DNA of 64,000 bases from Niebla homalea (GCA_019925105.1 JAHGAU010000001.1:186001-250000), one strand, 5' to 3'; counted from the stretch's first letter, positions 21,423 through 33,358 are shown. Notes: a model not told the origin generated them from the sequence alone. Translations and numbers: made by a program.

Positions 21423-24050
21423 ATGCCCGATGTTGCGTATTATGTTCATCCACTTCTCAAGGTAGGAGCCACTCCTTAATTTCTCATTTTGACATAGACA
21501 GGTTTTAGCTGATCTGAATCGCAAGGGCGTCCTACGTAATCCATCTCCACATCATTTGCCATTGACACCCGTGACTGTCATCTCCACAGCTGATGGCAGA
21601 ATTTCCCGGCGAGACATCATTGATCGTATCAGGAGCTTCCTTGCAAAAGATGACGTTTACGCAAAAGCTTTTGCCTCGACTCTTGTCGTACAGATACCCC
21701 CAGGGATTAAGCTTCAAGATCCCGATAGCAGAATTTCCTGGCGAGACATTATTGATGGTATCTGGAGCCTCTTTCCAAAGAATGACGTTCATGCAATGGA
21801 AATTGCCTCAACTGTTATCGTACAGATGACTGAAGGGATTGAGCTTCAAGATCCACACTCTCTTTCACAAAGCGAAGAAAAACGCTTGATTTCTGCGCGT
21901 CCCTACCTATCTGTAGCCAGTTCGCGGGATACATTGCTTCCTTCAGGACCCTATTTTGTTAACGGTATTGGGATTTACGAAGCGTGGCGTTTCTATCCCG
22001 ACCATCTGGATGCGTTTGAATTCGCGGTCGTCCCAGAAGCAACTTCAGTAGCTAAGTAGGTAGATTCGATGCAGTAATCCGAGGCAGCTATCACTGACTG
22101 CTCCGCTTTAGATTCTTGCCGCTCTATCCCGACCATCTGGATGCGTTCGAATTGACGGTCGTCCCAGAAGCAACTCCAAAAGCTAAGTAGGGTTTGAGTC
22201 GATGTAGTAATCTCAGGCAACCATCACTGACTCCTCCGCTTTAGATTCTTGCCGCTTGGTAATCTGGAGAATGGAGGGCTTTGGAAATGTATCGCAGTTC
22301 CCAGTCGGCTATATTCCAAAACATCCAAAAAACATCCACTCGCCGGCGCCCGTATTAGTGTGAAGGACAATTTCAAGCTTGCCGGCATGAAGACGACAAT
22401 GACAAACAGAGCTTTCACAGACCTTTACCCAGCGGACACTGAGACCGCTAAATATGTGAGAGATCTGTTGGCTCTGGGGGCCGTGATTGTTGGGAAAACA
22501 AGGATGTGTTCGTTCGCTGCCGGCGAGAACCCGCTTGACTGGATTGACTTCCCCTGTCCTTTCAATCCTCGAGGCGATCAGTACCAGAACCCTGGATCAA
22601 GTTCCGCTGGCGCAGGTGCTTCACTTGCTGGATATTCCTGGCTTGATTACTCCATTGGCACTGATAGTGGGAGACCCTCCCGAGGATTGCCAAACACTTC
22701 TAATTGTGATTTAGCCGCTGGAAGTATCCGGGCGCCTGCCGCTTGCAATGGCCTTTTTGGTCTAAGACCCTCTTTCGGCGTCACTTCGTTGGAAGGAGTC
22801 TCCCACCTATCGCGGTAGGTCACCCGGGATGTTCGCCTTCCTGCTTACCTGAGCAGCAGCTGGGTCATGCGCTGAAAGTCATCTAGCGATCATGATACGG
22901 TAGGACTTCTCTCACGAGATCTAGGTACCCTTTATCATCTAGCAAGACATACAATGAGCGTTGGAGAAGCCAAAAGAGTATGACCCTATCCTGACCTTGC
23001 GAATAGATCTGACAGAGCAGTTCCCAAAGCGAATCTTGTACCCCAAGGAGTTCTTCCCGACCAAAAACGAGAATCAACAAACCTCACTAAACAATTACGT
23101 ATGTGTACTGGAACAATTCCTGAAGACGTCGAAGACTGAGTTCAGCCTGATCGAGCTTTGGGCGGAAAGCCCGCCTCAAGCCGCTCATGGCAAGTCTTTA
23201 CTGGAGTATCTGGAAAACGTAAGACGCAGGCCAGGTTCGACTACAAAAGCTGCTAATCTTTCTATGTGAGAAGAGTACATATCAACATTATTATTACGAT
23301 GCTTACCACGAATTCGACAACTTCAGAGGAGAATATCGCAAGAAACATGGGAAAGAGCCATACGTTGGACCATTAGTAAGGTTTCGTTGGTAGGTGTCCT
23401 GACACAAAATCTGATACCATGAGGTCTGACGTAAGAAAAGGGAGAAAGGAGCCAGCCTCACATTCGAAGAGAGGACACAAGGGAAAGCGGAGTTGAACAT
23501 TTTTCGGGAATGGTTCAATGAGAATGTGCTCACGCAAGACCCTGACGCACTTTCCGATGCTATTTTAATCTTGCCGGAAGGAAAAGCTGTACCAGAGTAC
23601 AGAGATGAGACAACGTAAGCTGAGAGGCAGATCTTGAGAAGGGGTTGGGATCCGCGCTAATTGAACGCATTCAAAGACCCCGAAGCATCCTGTCGATACT
23701 TGGAGAAAACACATTGGCCATGGTACTTGAGCTTCCTCATTTGACGTTGCCCAGTAAGTTGGCTAGAGGCCGTATCGAGAGATCATTGCTATGTTGACGG
23801 AGGAGCAGTTGGCCAAATTGCGTACAAATCTCGCGCCAGCGGCATAATTGAGCATCGACCTGTCAGTGGGTCTCTCGTGGGAGCCAAAGGTAAATGTGTT
23901 TCCCCAGGAAGATAGAGAAGTTACTCATTAGCAGTAGGTAGCGACCTTATGCTCCTCAAACTAGCACAAGAGGCGTTTCAGAGCGCCGGCTGGCAAACTG
24001 AAGTGCGAACCGGGAGGTACACCTTCGACCCATATATGGCTGGCATGTGA
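21423..24050 (+). CDS. amidase-signature protein with Arp1-type N-terminal domain
   Basis: Twelve exons close in frame to 680 aa: 21423-21461, 21502-22055, 22112-22186, 22245-22666, 22715-22814, 22887-22977, 23021-23218, 23271-23389, 23441-23614, 23677-23753, 23809-23889, 23938-24050. The N-terminus matches the domain that precedes many fungal amidases and was first named from scytalone dehydratase-like Arp1; its core (DIIDRIRSFLAKDDVYAKAF) occurs twice. The amidase core keeps the catalytic Lys in ARISVKDNFKLAG, the Ser-rich loop NPGSSSAGAGA, and GTDTAGSIRAPA formed across a 48-nt intron. The C-terminal part reads FPKRILYPKEFFP, PHLTLPIGQIAYKSRASG and LKLAQEAFQSAGWQT, as in family members. 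Introns of 40, 43 and 48 nt are very short. The substrate is unknown. The model depends on my splice choices, but all phases agree. Confidence 0.82.
21598..21861 (+). repeat. tandem in-frame duplication of a 132-bp coding segment
   Basis: Copies 21598-21729 and 21730-21861 each encode 44 residues, from RIS[RW]RDIID to LQDP[DH]S. They lie head to tail within exon 2 of the amidase gene. The copies have diverged clearly, so the event is not recent. Confidence 0.88.
21992..22253 (+). repeat. tandem duplication of an exon plus its intron (~131-bp unit)
   Basis: Unit 1 (21992-22122) and unit 2 (22123-22253) each contain the same exon piece (YPDHLDAFE, VVPEAT) followed by a GTAGG donor, a CTGACT branch point and a TTTAG acceptor. 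Splicing both introns (22056-22111, 22187-22244) leaves the 75-nt exon 22112-22186 as an extra in-frame exon. Confidence 0.88.
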
Positions 24051-25348
24051 CGGATGTGCTGAGGAATTTGACTCTCCTTCGCATGTATGGCGATGCTGGT
24101 CTTCCCTTTACGTTTGACTTGAGTATGAAACGGACGCCATAGCAATTCTGAGATGCAATTTTTAGCAGAGCTTCATCGGGATTTACCCAGTAGGCCTGAT
24201 TTGCGATAACGTAGTAGTTGCTTGGCAGATCCTCGTAGGCCTCGAGGAGTCCTTTATCCAGACTCAAATACACCTACTGTGATGAGGCAAATATCTCCAG
24301 AATGGCCACGCCTAATCGGATGAAAGTACTGAAAGCTTTCAGTCCAATACTGCTCGGCGGAGTCAACTCGATTGATTGCAGTCCCACTTACAAATACTCA
24401 TCAGTCTTGAGATCTACGATTTGCACTCCCAAGTCTTCCTGCAATGTCTAGTCATTCAGAAGAAGCTGCCTGACTTGGGGGTGGAGAAATGGGGGTGGAC
24501 AAAAAGGGGAAGTGTGGGAATCATCGAGTTGCTCAATAACCAGCGATCATGCAATTTCAGAATCTATTCCCGGGTGTATGAAGTGTAGAGACGATTTCAC
24601 ACAGTAGACTCCATACAAAGATTATGTCACTTTAGGCCGTGGTCAGAAGTTATCGGAGTTTCAATGTTAGAGATTCTTCGATTTTGGCGTGTAGACGTAG
24701 CGGTATTTTTCTTACACCTCCGAACTTTTCCGCAAGTGAAGTCTTGTTAAAGTAGCCCACTGTATTGGCATCGCGGATAAAACTTTAATGGTCGGCGACG
24801 GCGTCAATATATATTACACGCTCTTGACGCTGCGATTCTGTCATTAGAATATTGACTTCCGCATATAAGCTCATCGCTTCAGTGGACACCAATGCGCAAG
24901 GATTGCTCGAGCGAGTGAAACACAAATCCATTCTTCCTGTCGCGATCCGATCGCAAGATCGAATGAATCAAGCCCTTGCAATTGGGACATGCTATCTGAC
25001 AACTAATGTATCCGATTGTATCCCTTCACTTAATGAATTGGCAGCCATCCCGACCTATGATCTATTGCCACGGGCCCTAGCCCTGATGCAGAGGCCCGAG
25101 CTTACTACCTAGCTCACACTTTAAGCAAGATTGTCTAAGGCCTTGCCCCTGGAGCACCTTAAGACTTATCACAATAGGAAATTGCTGCCAGTTCATCAAA
25201 CGAAGGGATGTCCCATTCCTTCCATGTAGAATACCTCTATTCTCCAGCGCGAGCGCGGCAGTGGTGGTGTCGATGGAATTGACGGTAAGGAGCCTCGACA
25301 GTTCGCCTTATTTTGCGCCCATTCAAGAGTGCCTACGATTCGCGCCAT
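24051..25348. other. intergenic, a few coding-looking fragments
   Basis: About 1.3 kb. A minus-strand stretch ending near 24130 (GLLEAYEDLPSNYYVIANQA and following) and a plus-strand stretch at 24852-25112 look somewhat coding but have no family I recognise and no clear gene structure. They may be relics. The right end should contain the promoter of the Lst7 gene. Confidence 0.35.
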
Positions 25349-26950
25349 ATGTTGTATGCTGACATCATAAAGATTGCGCTCGCACACTTCTGCGACAACC
25401 ACGGTCCCACCTCGATTTTGTGTACCCAAGCTTTACCAGCCTCTTGCTTCTCCTGCTCCCCCCAATCTCACTCGACCTTCTCAAGCTTCGACGATGACCA
25501 TGGCCTCCATCCCATCCCTCCAAAAAAGGCCTCTTCACCCATCGCGCCACTGCCTGCGACATCTTCCACTCCCGTCTTATCCTTCAGCGACGTGATTGAA
25601 TCGCCAACAGCATTCCCTGCACACAACGCCCCCTCTACCAAATCTACTGACACCGGCCCAGCCGATCGAGTCGCGACGCGTACGACACGAACTCCAACCA
25701 GCAGCAGCAGTAGCGCTCCAGAATGCATCAACTGTAGCATCAACCTCCCCGCCCACCTTACAGACCCTCACCACTCGCCCCCCTCCACCTCTTCCTCCAC
25801 CTCCAACACTGGGAAATTCCTGACCTCCCCAACACTCCGCACCAGACTTCCAATCCGCATCTTCGACGACCCCGAATCCGGCTACTGCTCCGACGAGTCT
25901 TCTCCCTCACGCCCCTCTTCCCCCTTGAACTTCCCCTCTTCGACCTCGACCTCAAAACTCCTCTACAGCGCCTCATCCCCCCGCCACCACTACTCCTCCG
26001 CCCACCACCTTACCCCTCCCACTGTACCGAACTCCTACACCAGCGCCCACACCACCTCCACCACCAGTTCCTCCCCCGCGCAGTCCTACCACGAACACCA
26101 GATAACCTACCTCTCCACTCACCACCCCCTCTCGGGTGGTGTATACGCCTCCCTCCGGCGCTCCATCGTGCGCACCCTTTCGGGAGAAGTCCTCCCGCGC
26201 GGCTGCACCGCCGGCCCAATCTATTTCACCACCACATCCCCTGCCTCCTCTCCCACCTCGTCCCTCGGGAACAGCAAGGACGATGGTGGTGGGGGAGACG
26301 AGGATGAGACGTCGAGCACGATCGCCTGGACGTTCCGTTTGGGTGACAAGCACGCGAGGGGCGGGTATCGGGTATACAGCCTCATCGCCCTCGCTGCTTC
26401 CGCCGAGCCGGCGCACGTGTATCTGTTGGTCGCGCCGATATGGCGGCGGTTCGAGGATCTGACTGGCTGGATTGCGGGGATGGTGGAGGGGGAAGTCCGG
26501 CGGATGGAGTTGGCCGAGGCGGAGGCTGAGACTGTTGCAGGGCTGGAGCTGGATGAGGAGGGGAAGGAGGAGGAAGAGGGAGGGGAATTGGCGTTGGGGA
26601 AGAAAAAGCAGGATAGGATGAAGAGGGAGGGGGGGGACAGGGCGAGTGATGAGACCGTCAAGGGTAAGGCGGCCGGCTCGGCAGGGACTGGGGGTGGGGA
26701 GAGGACGTTAGCGGGGTCTTTCTTGACGGGTGGTGGTGGTGCCAAGGGAGAGAGGAGAGGTGGATCATCCTACTTTGGGCCGGGGTCCAGTAGCCAGGGT
26801 GGTGGTGGTGGTGGCATCGGCATCGGTGGAGGAGCGAGAGGCGTCGGTGCTCGTCTGAGAGGGAGGGGGTTGGTGGAGATGTGTGGGGATACCGAAGTGT
26901 TTGCGCGACTGCATTGGTCGTTCGTAGAGATGTTGAAGGAGTTTGGTTGA
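25349..26950 (+). CDS. folliculin / Lst7 homologue (longin domain)
   Basis: Lst7 (folliculin family) forms a GAP complex with Lst4 that acts on Rag GTPases upstream of TORC1 at the vacuole. The single exon gives 533 aa from the first in-frame ATG. The N-terminus IALAHFCDNHGPTSILCTQA is the folliculin signature. A long Ser/Pro/Thr-rich insert follows, including an ECINCSINLP Cys pair and acidic SGYCSDESS patch. The longin core then resumes (YHEHQITYLSTHHPLSGGVY, SIVRTLSGEVLPRGCTAGPI, YRVYSLIALAAS, VYLLVAPIWRRFEDLTGWIA). The C-terminus is Gly/Glu-rich and ends in LHWSFVEMLKEFG. There is no C-terminal DENN domain as in mammalian folliculin, like yeast Lst7. An extra short 5' exon cannot be excluded. 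Confidence 0.88.
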   Translation: MLYADIIKIALAHFCDNHGPTSILCTQALPASCFSCSPQSHSTFSSFDDDHGLHPIPPKKASSPIAPLPATSSTPVLSFSDVIESPTAFPAHNAPSTKSTDTGPADRVATRTTRTPTSSSSSAPECINCSINLPAHLTDPHHSPPSTSSSTSNTGKFLTSPTLRTRLPIRIFDDPESGYCSDESSPSRPSSPLNFPSSTSTSKLLYSASSPRHHYSSAHHLTPPTVPNSYTSAHTTSTTSSSPAQSYHEHQITYLSTHHPLSGGVYASLRRSIVRTLSGEVLPRGCTAGPIYFTTTSPASSPTSSLGNSKDDGGGGDEDETSSTIAWTFRLGDKHARGGYRVYSLIALAASAEPAHVYLLVAPIWRRFEDLTGWIAGMVEGEVRRMELAEAEAETVAGLELDEEGKEEEEGGELALGKKKQDRMKREGGDRASDETVKGKAAGSAGTGGGERTLAGSFLTGGGGAKGERRGGSSYFGPGSSSQGGGGGGIGIGGGARGVGARLRGRGLVEMCGDTEVFARLHWSFVEMLKEFG

Positions 26951-27476
26951 CATAATCCAGGAGTCGATGGAGGCAGCGTAAGGTGTCAGTGAAGCATGTA
27001 CATGAATGGACATGGAAGTAAGGAAGGTAATAACATAAAGACGCGGGGGGGAAGGGGAAGGGGGATGGGGGTTTCGCTATGTTTGAACTGTACCTGGGGA
27101 GAAGAGTACTCGATGCTTAATGTATGATGGACGGTGCGATGGGGGATTTCCCTCTGTATCTTAGCATTATGATACCCCGATTGTAATAAAACGGTTGATG
27201 CACGGAGGCGAACGACGATAATTGGGCTCCTTCATGCTGTCTCGTCGTAGAGCAAAGAATAACATAACACAACACATCGATCGTTCGACCTCCGTTCACC
27301 AATCGCAAAAGCACGAAGCCCGGCGAGGTCAAAAAAAGACACATCAATCGCAACAACGCATGCAGCCAAGATGCTCCTTGACTCGAACACAACCACAATG
27401 AAAAATTGCATGTCACATATTCATTCTCCTCGTTCACACCAGCCAACCAACCAACCAACCACCCAGCCCCTACCCT
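26951..27476. other. intergenic, convergent 3' ends
   Basis: About 525 bp between the stop codons of Lst7 and eIF3k. It contains G-rich runs near 27046-27070 and a CCAA-type simple repeat near 27440-27460. No gene seen. Confidence 0.5.
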
Positions 27477-28625
27477 TCACCTCCTCCCCACCCCCATCCC
27501 CTCAAACCCCCTCCCTATCACCCTCCCAAACTGCTCGAACCTGACCTCCTCCCGCTGCACCACCCCCTTAGCCTCATTCTCCTTATTCACCGGCACCTTT
27601 ACGCTTCCCCCCCCATCTTCCCCGCCCTCCTCCCCATCTTCCTCCTCATCACCATCACGCTCACGATCATCAATCCCCCACCCCAGAATCTCCGTCACGA
27701 ACCCCTCGAAATTCGCGCCCCGGAGGTTCAACCACCCCTCCAGCACGGGGCGGCGCACCTCGCGGCAGGCATTCCCGACCAGGAAGGCGATGCGGATGCG
27801 GATGAGCTCGTCGAAGCCGGCGACGTCGGCGGTGAGGTCGGCGTAGAGGTCGTCGCTGTCGAGGGCGTCCCAGAATTGGTCGTAGAGGGCGGATTCGAGG
27901 AGGGTGTTGAGGTGGGTGAGTTTGTGGATGGCTTCGGTGAGGGGGGTTTCGGTGGGGAGGGGCCCGCCGGCGTGGCCGTTGGTGGTGGTGTTGGAGGAGG
28001 GGTGTTTGGTGGAGGAGGAGTAGGGCGCGGCGGCGATGGTGAAGGGGTTCGAGGGGGAGGGGGAACCGAGGATGGAGGGGGCGAGGAGGTGGAGGCAGAG
28101 GGAGTAATCCGGGGAGGGGAATTGGGTGAGGGATTTGACGAGGATGGCGGTGACGGTGTCGTCGCGGGTGAGGTGGGGGTTGAATTGGTATCTGTGGAGA
28201 GCATGGGCGGATTAGCAGGGGAAGGGAGATTTCATCCGGTGACGTGTGAATGGCGGGAGAGGAGACGAATAGATGGCATTGGTGAGGAAGGGGGGTTTTG
28301 TCAGATAGAGCTAATATCAAATGTCGCTTCAGCCACGCATTGGGCGTGTCAGGTAATAGGAAACGTTTTGAATGTTCGATCATCATTGTAGTACCCTCGT
28401 CTCTGGCCTTTCGCCTCTATCTCCCACCACCGTATCAAGGGGATATAAAACGTACAATTTGAGCAGCGCTAAGTTCGCATAGCAATCATATGTCTTGTCT
28501 TCGCATTGCTGTGTCACGTAGTCTTGGAAGGTCTTGGTGGTTTCAGGATTATATCTCTCGAGGCCGTTGAGGATTTGATCTATCTCCTCAGGCCGGCTGT
28601 CTGCTTGATCGAATGCTCTGCCCAT
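27477..28625 (-). CDS. eukaryotic translation initiation factor 3 subunit K
   Basis: Non-core eIF3 subunit of the 43S pre-initiation complex. Exons 28625-28456 and 28191-27477 close in frame to 294 aa. Exon 1 gives the hallmark [16 protein letters not shown] and [10 protein letters not shown]. Exon 2 resumes YQFNPHL and continues with [60 protein letters not shown] and [11 protein letters not shown], all family features of the HAM/PCI-type fold, ending [10 protein letters not shown] and [13 protein letters not shown]. Two features enlarge it relative to the usual ~220-250 aa: a Ser/Asn-rich insert and a very acidic stretch ([17 protein letters not shown]). The 264-nt intron is long for this window. 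Confidence 0.92.
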
Positions 28626-29043
28626 CTTCGTATCAGCCTTTAGAAAGACAGATTGTCGTAAAGGTCAGATGTTGCAGTGGGGAGTTGAGGTCTCCTTCGA
28701 GCGGACTGTGGGAGATTGAATTTGAAGTTTATAGCCGAGGTTCTACCGGCGCAATATCGAAACCATCTTTTCAACACGCTACCTGTGCTCTTCACATTGA
28801 AGGCAGGTCTCGTATCTTGACCAGTACTGTGAAATGGCCCCTATTCTCAACCTGCTCTGCAAGATGATGGTATTCGGAGAAAGCGTACCTGAAGGATGTC
28901 GTTAAACATGCTATGCTGTCCCATTGTACGCTAGTATCACGCTTTCATGAAATTAGTCTTTCTTTGCTAATGCTCCGTAAACTCCAACAATCTTCTTTTC
29001 ACCAGTCACTCGAACCGGTCATTCCTCACTCAGCTCTCCCTTC
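28626..29043. other. intergenic, upstream of eIF3k
   Basis: About 420 bp between the eIF3k start and the stop of the Mto1-like gene, both on the minus strand. It should hold the eIF3k promoter and the Mto1 3' UTR. Nothing else seen. Confidence 0.45.
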
Positions 29044-32000
29044 TCATGTCTTCCTCTGCTTCATCTTCAGTATTCCCCTCTTCAACGACTCCCTAATCTC
29101 CTTCTTACCCCTCCATTCTTCGGCATCCATCTTCATCCTCTGGATAGCCACCATCATCACCCCAACCGTCTTCAATGTAGGCCGCGGCGTCTCCCTCAAA
29201 GGTAGACCTTTTCGTAACTTATCGCCCATCCGCAATCGGGCGGAGGCGCAGGCGTTTCGGGAACTCTTGGGAAGGGCTGGGGGTGTGATACCGATTTTTC
29301 GGAGGATTTCGAGGTCCGCCTTGTTACTATTTTGCAACACTCGTCAGCTTTGTTTCAACTCGCGACCGGATGGCGACAGAAAGAAAGAGGGAAAAGACTT
29401 ACCAAGCCTCAAACATCTTCACCTGCATTGACAAGTACTTCTTCTCAAATACCAGACCTTCGCGGAACGCAGTCTCGCGATGCAACTTCGCATGAAGCCA
29501 CTGAAACTGCTTGGCCAGTTCCCTGAACTCTGCCGCATGCCGCTTCTCCACCTCTGCGACATGTTCCCCGTCGTTCGCGTGCAGACTGCTGACCGACGTA
29601 TTGGCGAAGCGGACGCGTGAGGTGATGGCTTTGCGCTCATCATCCCATTGGCGCTGTTTACGCGAGAGGTTCTCCACCGCAGTCTCGTATCGTGATTGCA
29701 AGTGATGAAGCTCTGTTGACAGCGCCGAGGATTTCTGGTTGGACTGGTTGCGCTCTTCTCGCAGACGGCGGAGATGGGCACGCATCTCCTTCTCTCGGGT
29801 GGTAGCTGCGTCGAGGGAGCTTTGTCTCTCATCGACCTGGATCTGAAGGTCTTCCGCTTGCAATTTGGCATCCTTGAGCATTTCGTGAAGATCTCGGCGC
29901 TCTTCCACCATTGAATGGTCGGTGGTAGCGGAGTGGCGGTGGTTGCTGATGTCTTGTTCCAACGAAGAGATGCGGGTTCGGAGGCGGGTGATGGTCTGTG
30001 TTGCTGTGTTGTTCTTTGTTTGGAGAGTCTCTCGCTCATGCTCTGCGGCGGAAAGGTCTGCTTCCAGCTGTTCACGTTGTTGCTCGAATGAGTCGGCATC
30101 TGAATGAAGTCGCTTCTCCGCCTCAGTGAGTTGGCGCTGTAGGGATCTGAGCTCGTCTTTGGACTTGCTCCGGGAGTCTCGCAATTGGTGGCGGAGGTCG
30201 ACCAATTGACGTTGCAGCTCAGCCACCTCAGACTTGGTCGCTGATCCAACCCCTGAGGACTTGGGAGACTCTATGTTGAGTCCAGCAATTTCGGCTTCGT
30301 GAGCGCGCCGCTCAAGGTCTGAGACTTTTGACTTGAGTTCTCGCAGCACTGCCTTCTGGGCAGCCTCTCGCTGCAGGTACTCGGTCTCTTTCCCCCTGGC
30401 TTGCGATAGGTCCTTCTGGATTATGCTCAGCTCTGCAGCAACGTCATTGGAGTGCGTATTTGATGACAGCACATTCTCGAGCTCTTGCACTCTGGCTTCA
30501 AGCCGCTGGACCTTCTTGTTAGCAGTAATCATTTCACGATCCCGGCCGCCAGATGTGGCGCTTGATCTGCGCTGGAGCTCTGCAAGTTCATCTTTGAGAC
30601 GGGCTTCCTCGCTTGATGCTCGGTCAATCTCAGCCTCCAGTTCGCGTTCGACTGACGAGGTCTTTTCCAGAAGCCCCTTCTTCTCCTCACGTAGGCGTCC
30701 GACTTCGTTGTCAAGTTTCTTCTTCGATGTCCGCAGCTCAACCATCTCTTGATCAAGTCTAAACGTATCATCTACTTGATTGCGCATCTGGTCCAATTGG
30801 CTGCGCACTTCGTCGCGTTCGGCTTCGATCTCGACTAATGAGCTCTGCAACTTCTGCAGCGCTTGCTTAGTAGATGTCAATTGGTCCTGGAAAGCCCTCT
30901 TTTCTTGCTCAACCTTCTGCAATTGCTGACGCATCTCTTCAAGGCCATGATTAATGACGTCTTCTTCCTCCTTTCCTCTCGACGCTTCCATATTATCGAT
31001 TTGCTGCCGTGCTACGTCGAGCTGAGCGCGCAGTGACTCGGCTTCTTCTTCAGTCGCTGCGAGTCTGTCCTGGACATACTGGGCAGCTTCACCGTCAAGC
31101 TCGTTCTGCAGAACCTCAACTTCGTCTTCCAGTGCTAGGACCTTCTCCTCGAGGATGTTCTGATCGCGTTCACTTGCCCGAACGTCTTCCTTCGCCTGGG
31201 ACAGATTAGATCGGAGCTCTTCAATGTCGTGTCGTTTCTCCTCGACATCAGTGGTCAGATTCTTGATTTGGCGATCCAGCACATCTTCTTCTTTCTGATG
31301 CCTCTGCTTCTCGCTCGCGAGTGCCTCTTGAAGCTTCATTTCTCTATTCGAAAGTGTACCCTCGACTTCTTGCAACTTGTCGATTGTTCGTTGAAGACCG
31401 TCAGCTCGTTCGTCAGACTTTTCCTTCTGTGACTGCAAGGACCTGTGTTGACTCTCCAACTGATCTCGTTCGGTTGCAAACTTACCCTCCCGGGTTTCAA
31501 GTTCGCGTTGCAGCTGATCGCTTTGCTCCGAGAGGCGGTTGATCTCCTCCAGAGCTTCTGCACGTAGACGGCGATCGTTCTCCTCTGCATGTTTCCTTTC
31601 CAGTTCCAGGCTTTCTTCAAGCTCGTCGACCTTTGCTCGAGTCCTGGAAATATCGCGCTGCAGCGCCTGGGACTCTGAAGTAAGAGCATCGTGACGGGAG
31701 TGAAGCAGGTCCTTTTCCTCGGACTTGTTCTGTAGCTCTTGGACTGCTTGCTGCAGCTGAGTGTTCAGCGACTCAGACTTGCGAACGGTGGAATCATGAT
31801 CATGACGGAGGAGATCGTGGCGGTCTTGTAGCTTGTCAAACTTGACACCCGCGTCCTGATCTCGAGATTGAAGCTCCTCCTCAAGCTTCCTTACTTGACG
31901 TGACTTCTCTTCGGAGGACTCTTGCAATTGAGCGTGCTTCTCTCGCATGGCATTGAAATCCGTCTGCAGCTTTGAAGCTTTTTCCTCCAATTGTCGACTC

Positions 32001-33358
32001 AAGCCTTTCGTCGTGAAAGATTTGTTTGCCATTTCATCTCGAAGCTATCGACCCAATCAGCACGACTAATGTCCTTCACGCAGTCAATAGATTATACCTC
32101 TTCAAGGTCCGTCTCGGCTTTCCTTTGAGCGGCCAGAGCATCTTGTAACTCATCTTGGGTCTCCTGGAGCCTCGCTGCATCATCATGCTTGCTCTGATCA
32201 GCAACCTCCAGCGTTTCAATACGCTTCTTGTCCGATTCCAGCTCGGCGTACACCTCATCAAGCTCGTCAGACTCTTTCTTTGCTTCTGCTTTTATTCGGT
32301 CAATCTCGTCGTCCCGTTCGTCGATTTGTCTGTCCTTATCACGTAGGTCTGCCTCCAAATCTTCGATGTCGCCTTTCAGCTTATGAAACTCTTCTTTGTC
32401 TCCATCAACGGAATTGAGCCTCTCTTGAAAGACTTCGACTTCTTCCTCCTTCTCTTGAAGAGATGTTCGGAGCTCCTCAAGCTCGCGACGCACACTCTCG
32501 TCCCCCTGCTGCTTTTTCGCTTTTGCTTGTACTTCTTCCAAATGCCGCCTATATGCTTCAATGTCTCGCTCAGCTTGTGTGAGGATCTTTTTGCATTTCG
32601 CCAGCTCCCTTTGCGCTGTTACACGATCCACCTTCAACTCCGTGTTTTCCTTTAGAGCGGTTTCATTGAAGCCTGGCCCGGCGCGACGAAGGGCATCCTC
32701 GAGAAAGTGGATCTTGAGCTTGAGACCAAAGTTCTCCTTCTCGATCTTATCGATGGTCTATACAGAATCAGCAACATTTTACATGTTCAACTCTCTGTTG
32801 TGCTCTTACAGTCTGTTGCTCCCTAAGCGTCATCACGTTCCCCTGATCCGTCAACACGCCCGTGGCATCACGCTTAGGCAAGACAGCCAGCGGCGTCGAC
32901 TGCTCGCTACTGCTCGCGACCTGCGGTATCGGTGTACTACCATTGCCTCCAATCATAGAGCTGCCGAAATCAATTCCATAGACAGCCGAAGTATCACCCG
33001 GCAGCGCGGGGCTGTTGCCTCCTTGATAGCTAGCCTTGAGAAACGCGGGCGTCTCAGGCCCACCACTCTTTCTACTCTTCTCCAACTCATTCTTGGTGAC
33101 ACTTTGAATCAGAGGCGTGAATTCGCCCAACCTGGACGCAGCGGGGGGGTTCCTTCGATCTGCCAACACAGCACGCGGACGTGGTGTTCTGAGACTGGTG
33201 CCTCGCTCATCGCGCATCAATGAGATGATATCCTCACTCTTCTTGGCCCGTTTGATTGGGGACAGCAAGGAATTTTCTGCTGAAAAGTTGAGGGCGTGGC
33301 TGTTGCTCATGAGGGTTGCGTTGCCCGCGTCGGTGCGGGGTGTTTCAACACTCGCCAT
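29044..33358 (-). CDS. Mto1/ApsB-like microtubule-nucleation coiled-coil protein
   Basis: Fungal centrosomin-type protein that recruits gamma-tubulin complexes to spindle pole bodies and septal or cytoplasmic organising centres. Exons 33358-32810, 32757-32098, 32044-29403 and 29326-29044 close in frame to 1377 aa. After a disordered, Ser-rich N-terminus the CM1 (Cnn_1N) motif spans the first intron: MTLREQQT joined to TIDKIEKENF, the segment that binds gamma-tubulin complexes. Continuous coiled coil follows for about 1000 residues. The C-terminus reads QVKMFEACNKADLEILRKIG and later RPTLKTVGVMMVAIQRMK, a PACT-like targeting segment. Intron phases all fit. Similar to Aspergillus ApsB and fission yeast Mto1 by architecture; orthology is inferred. 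Confidence 0.9.

Noticed and set aside
24130..24273. Minus-strand frame (GLLEAYEDLPSNYYVIANQA) with a coding-like look beyond the amidase 3' end
   Set aside because: Runs into the antisense of the amidase last exon, and no start, splice structure or family match was found.
27670..28386. Long minus-strand frame rich in Pro, His and Arg
   Set aside because: Out-of-frame shadow of eIF3k exon 2, which reads as a conserved protein in the neighbouring frame.
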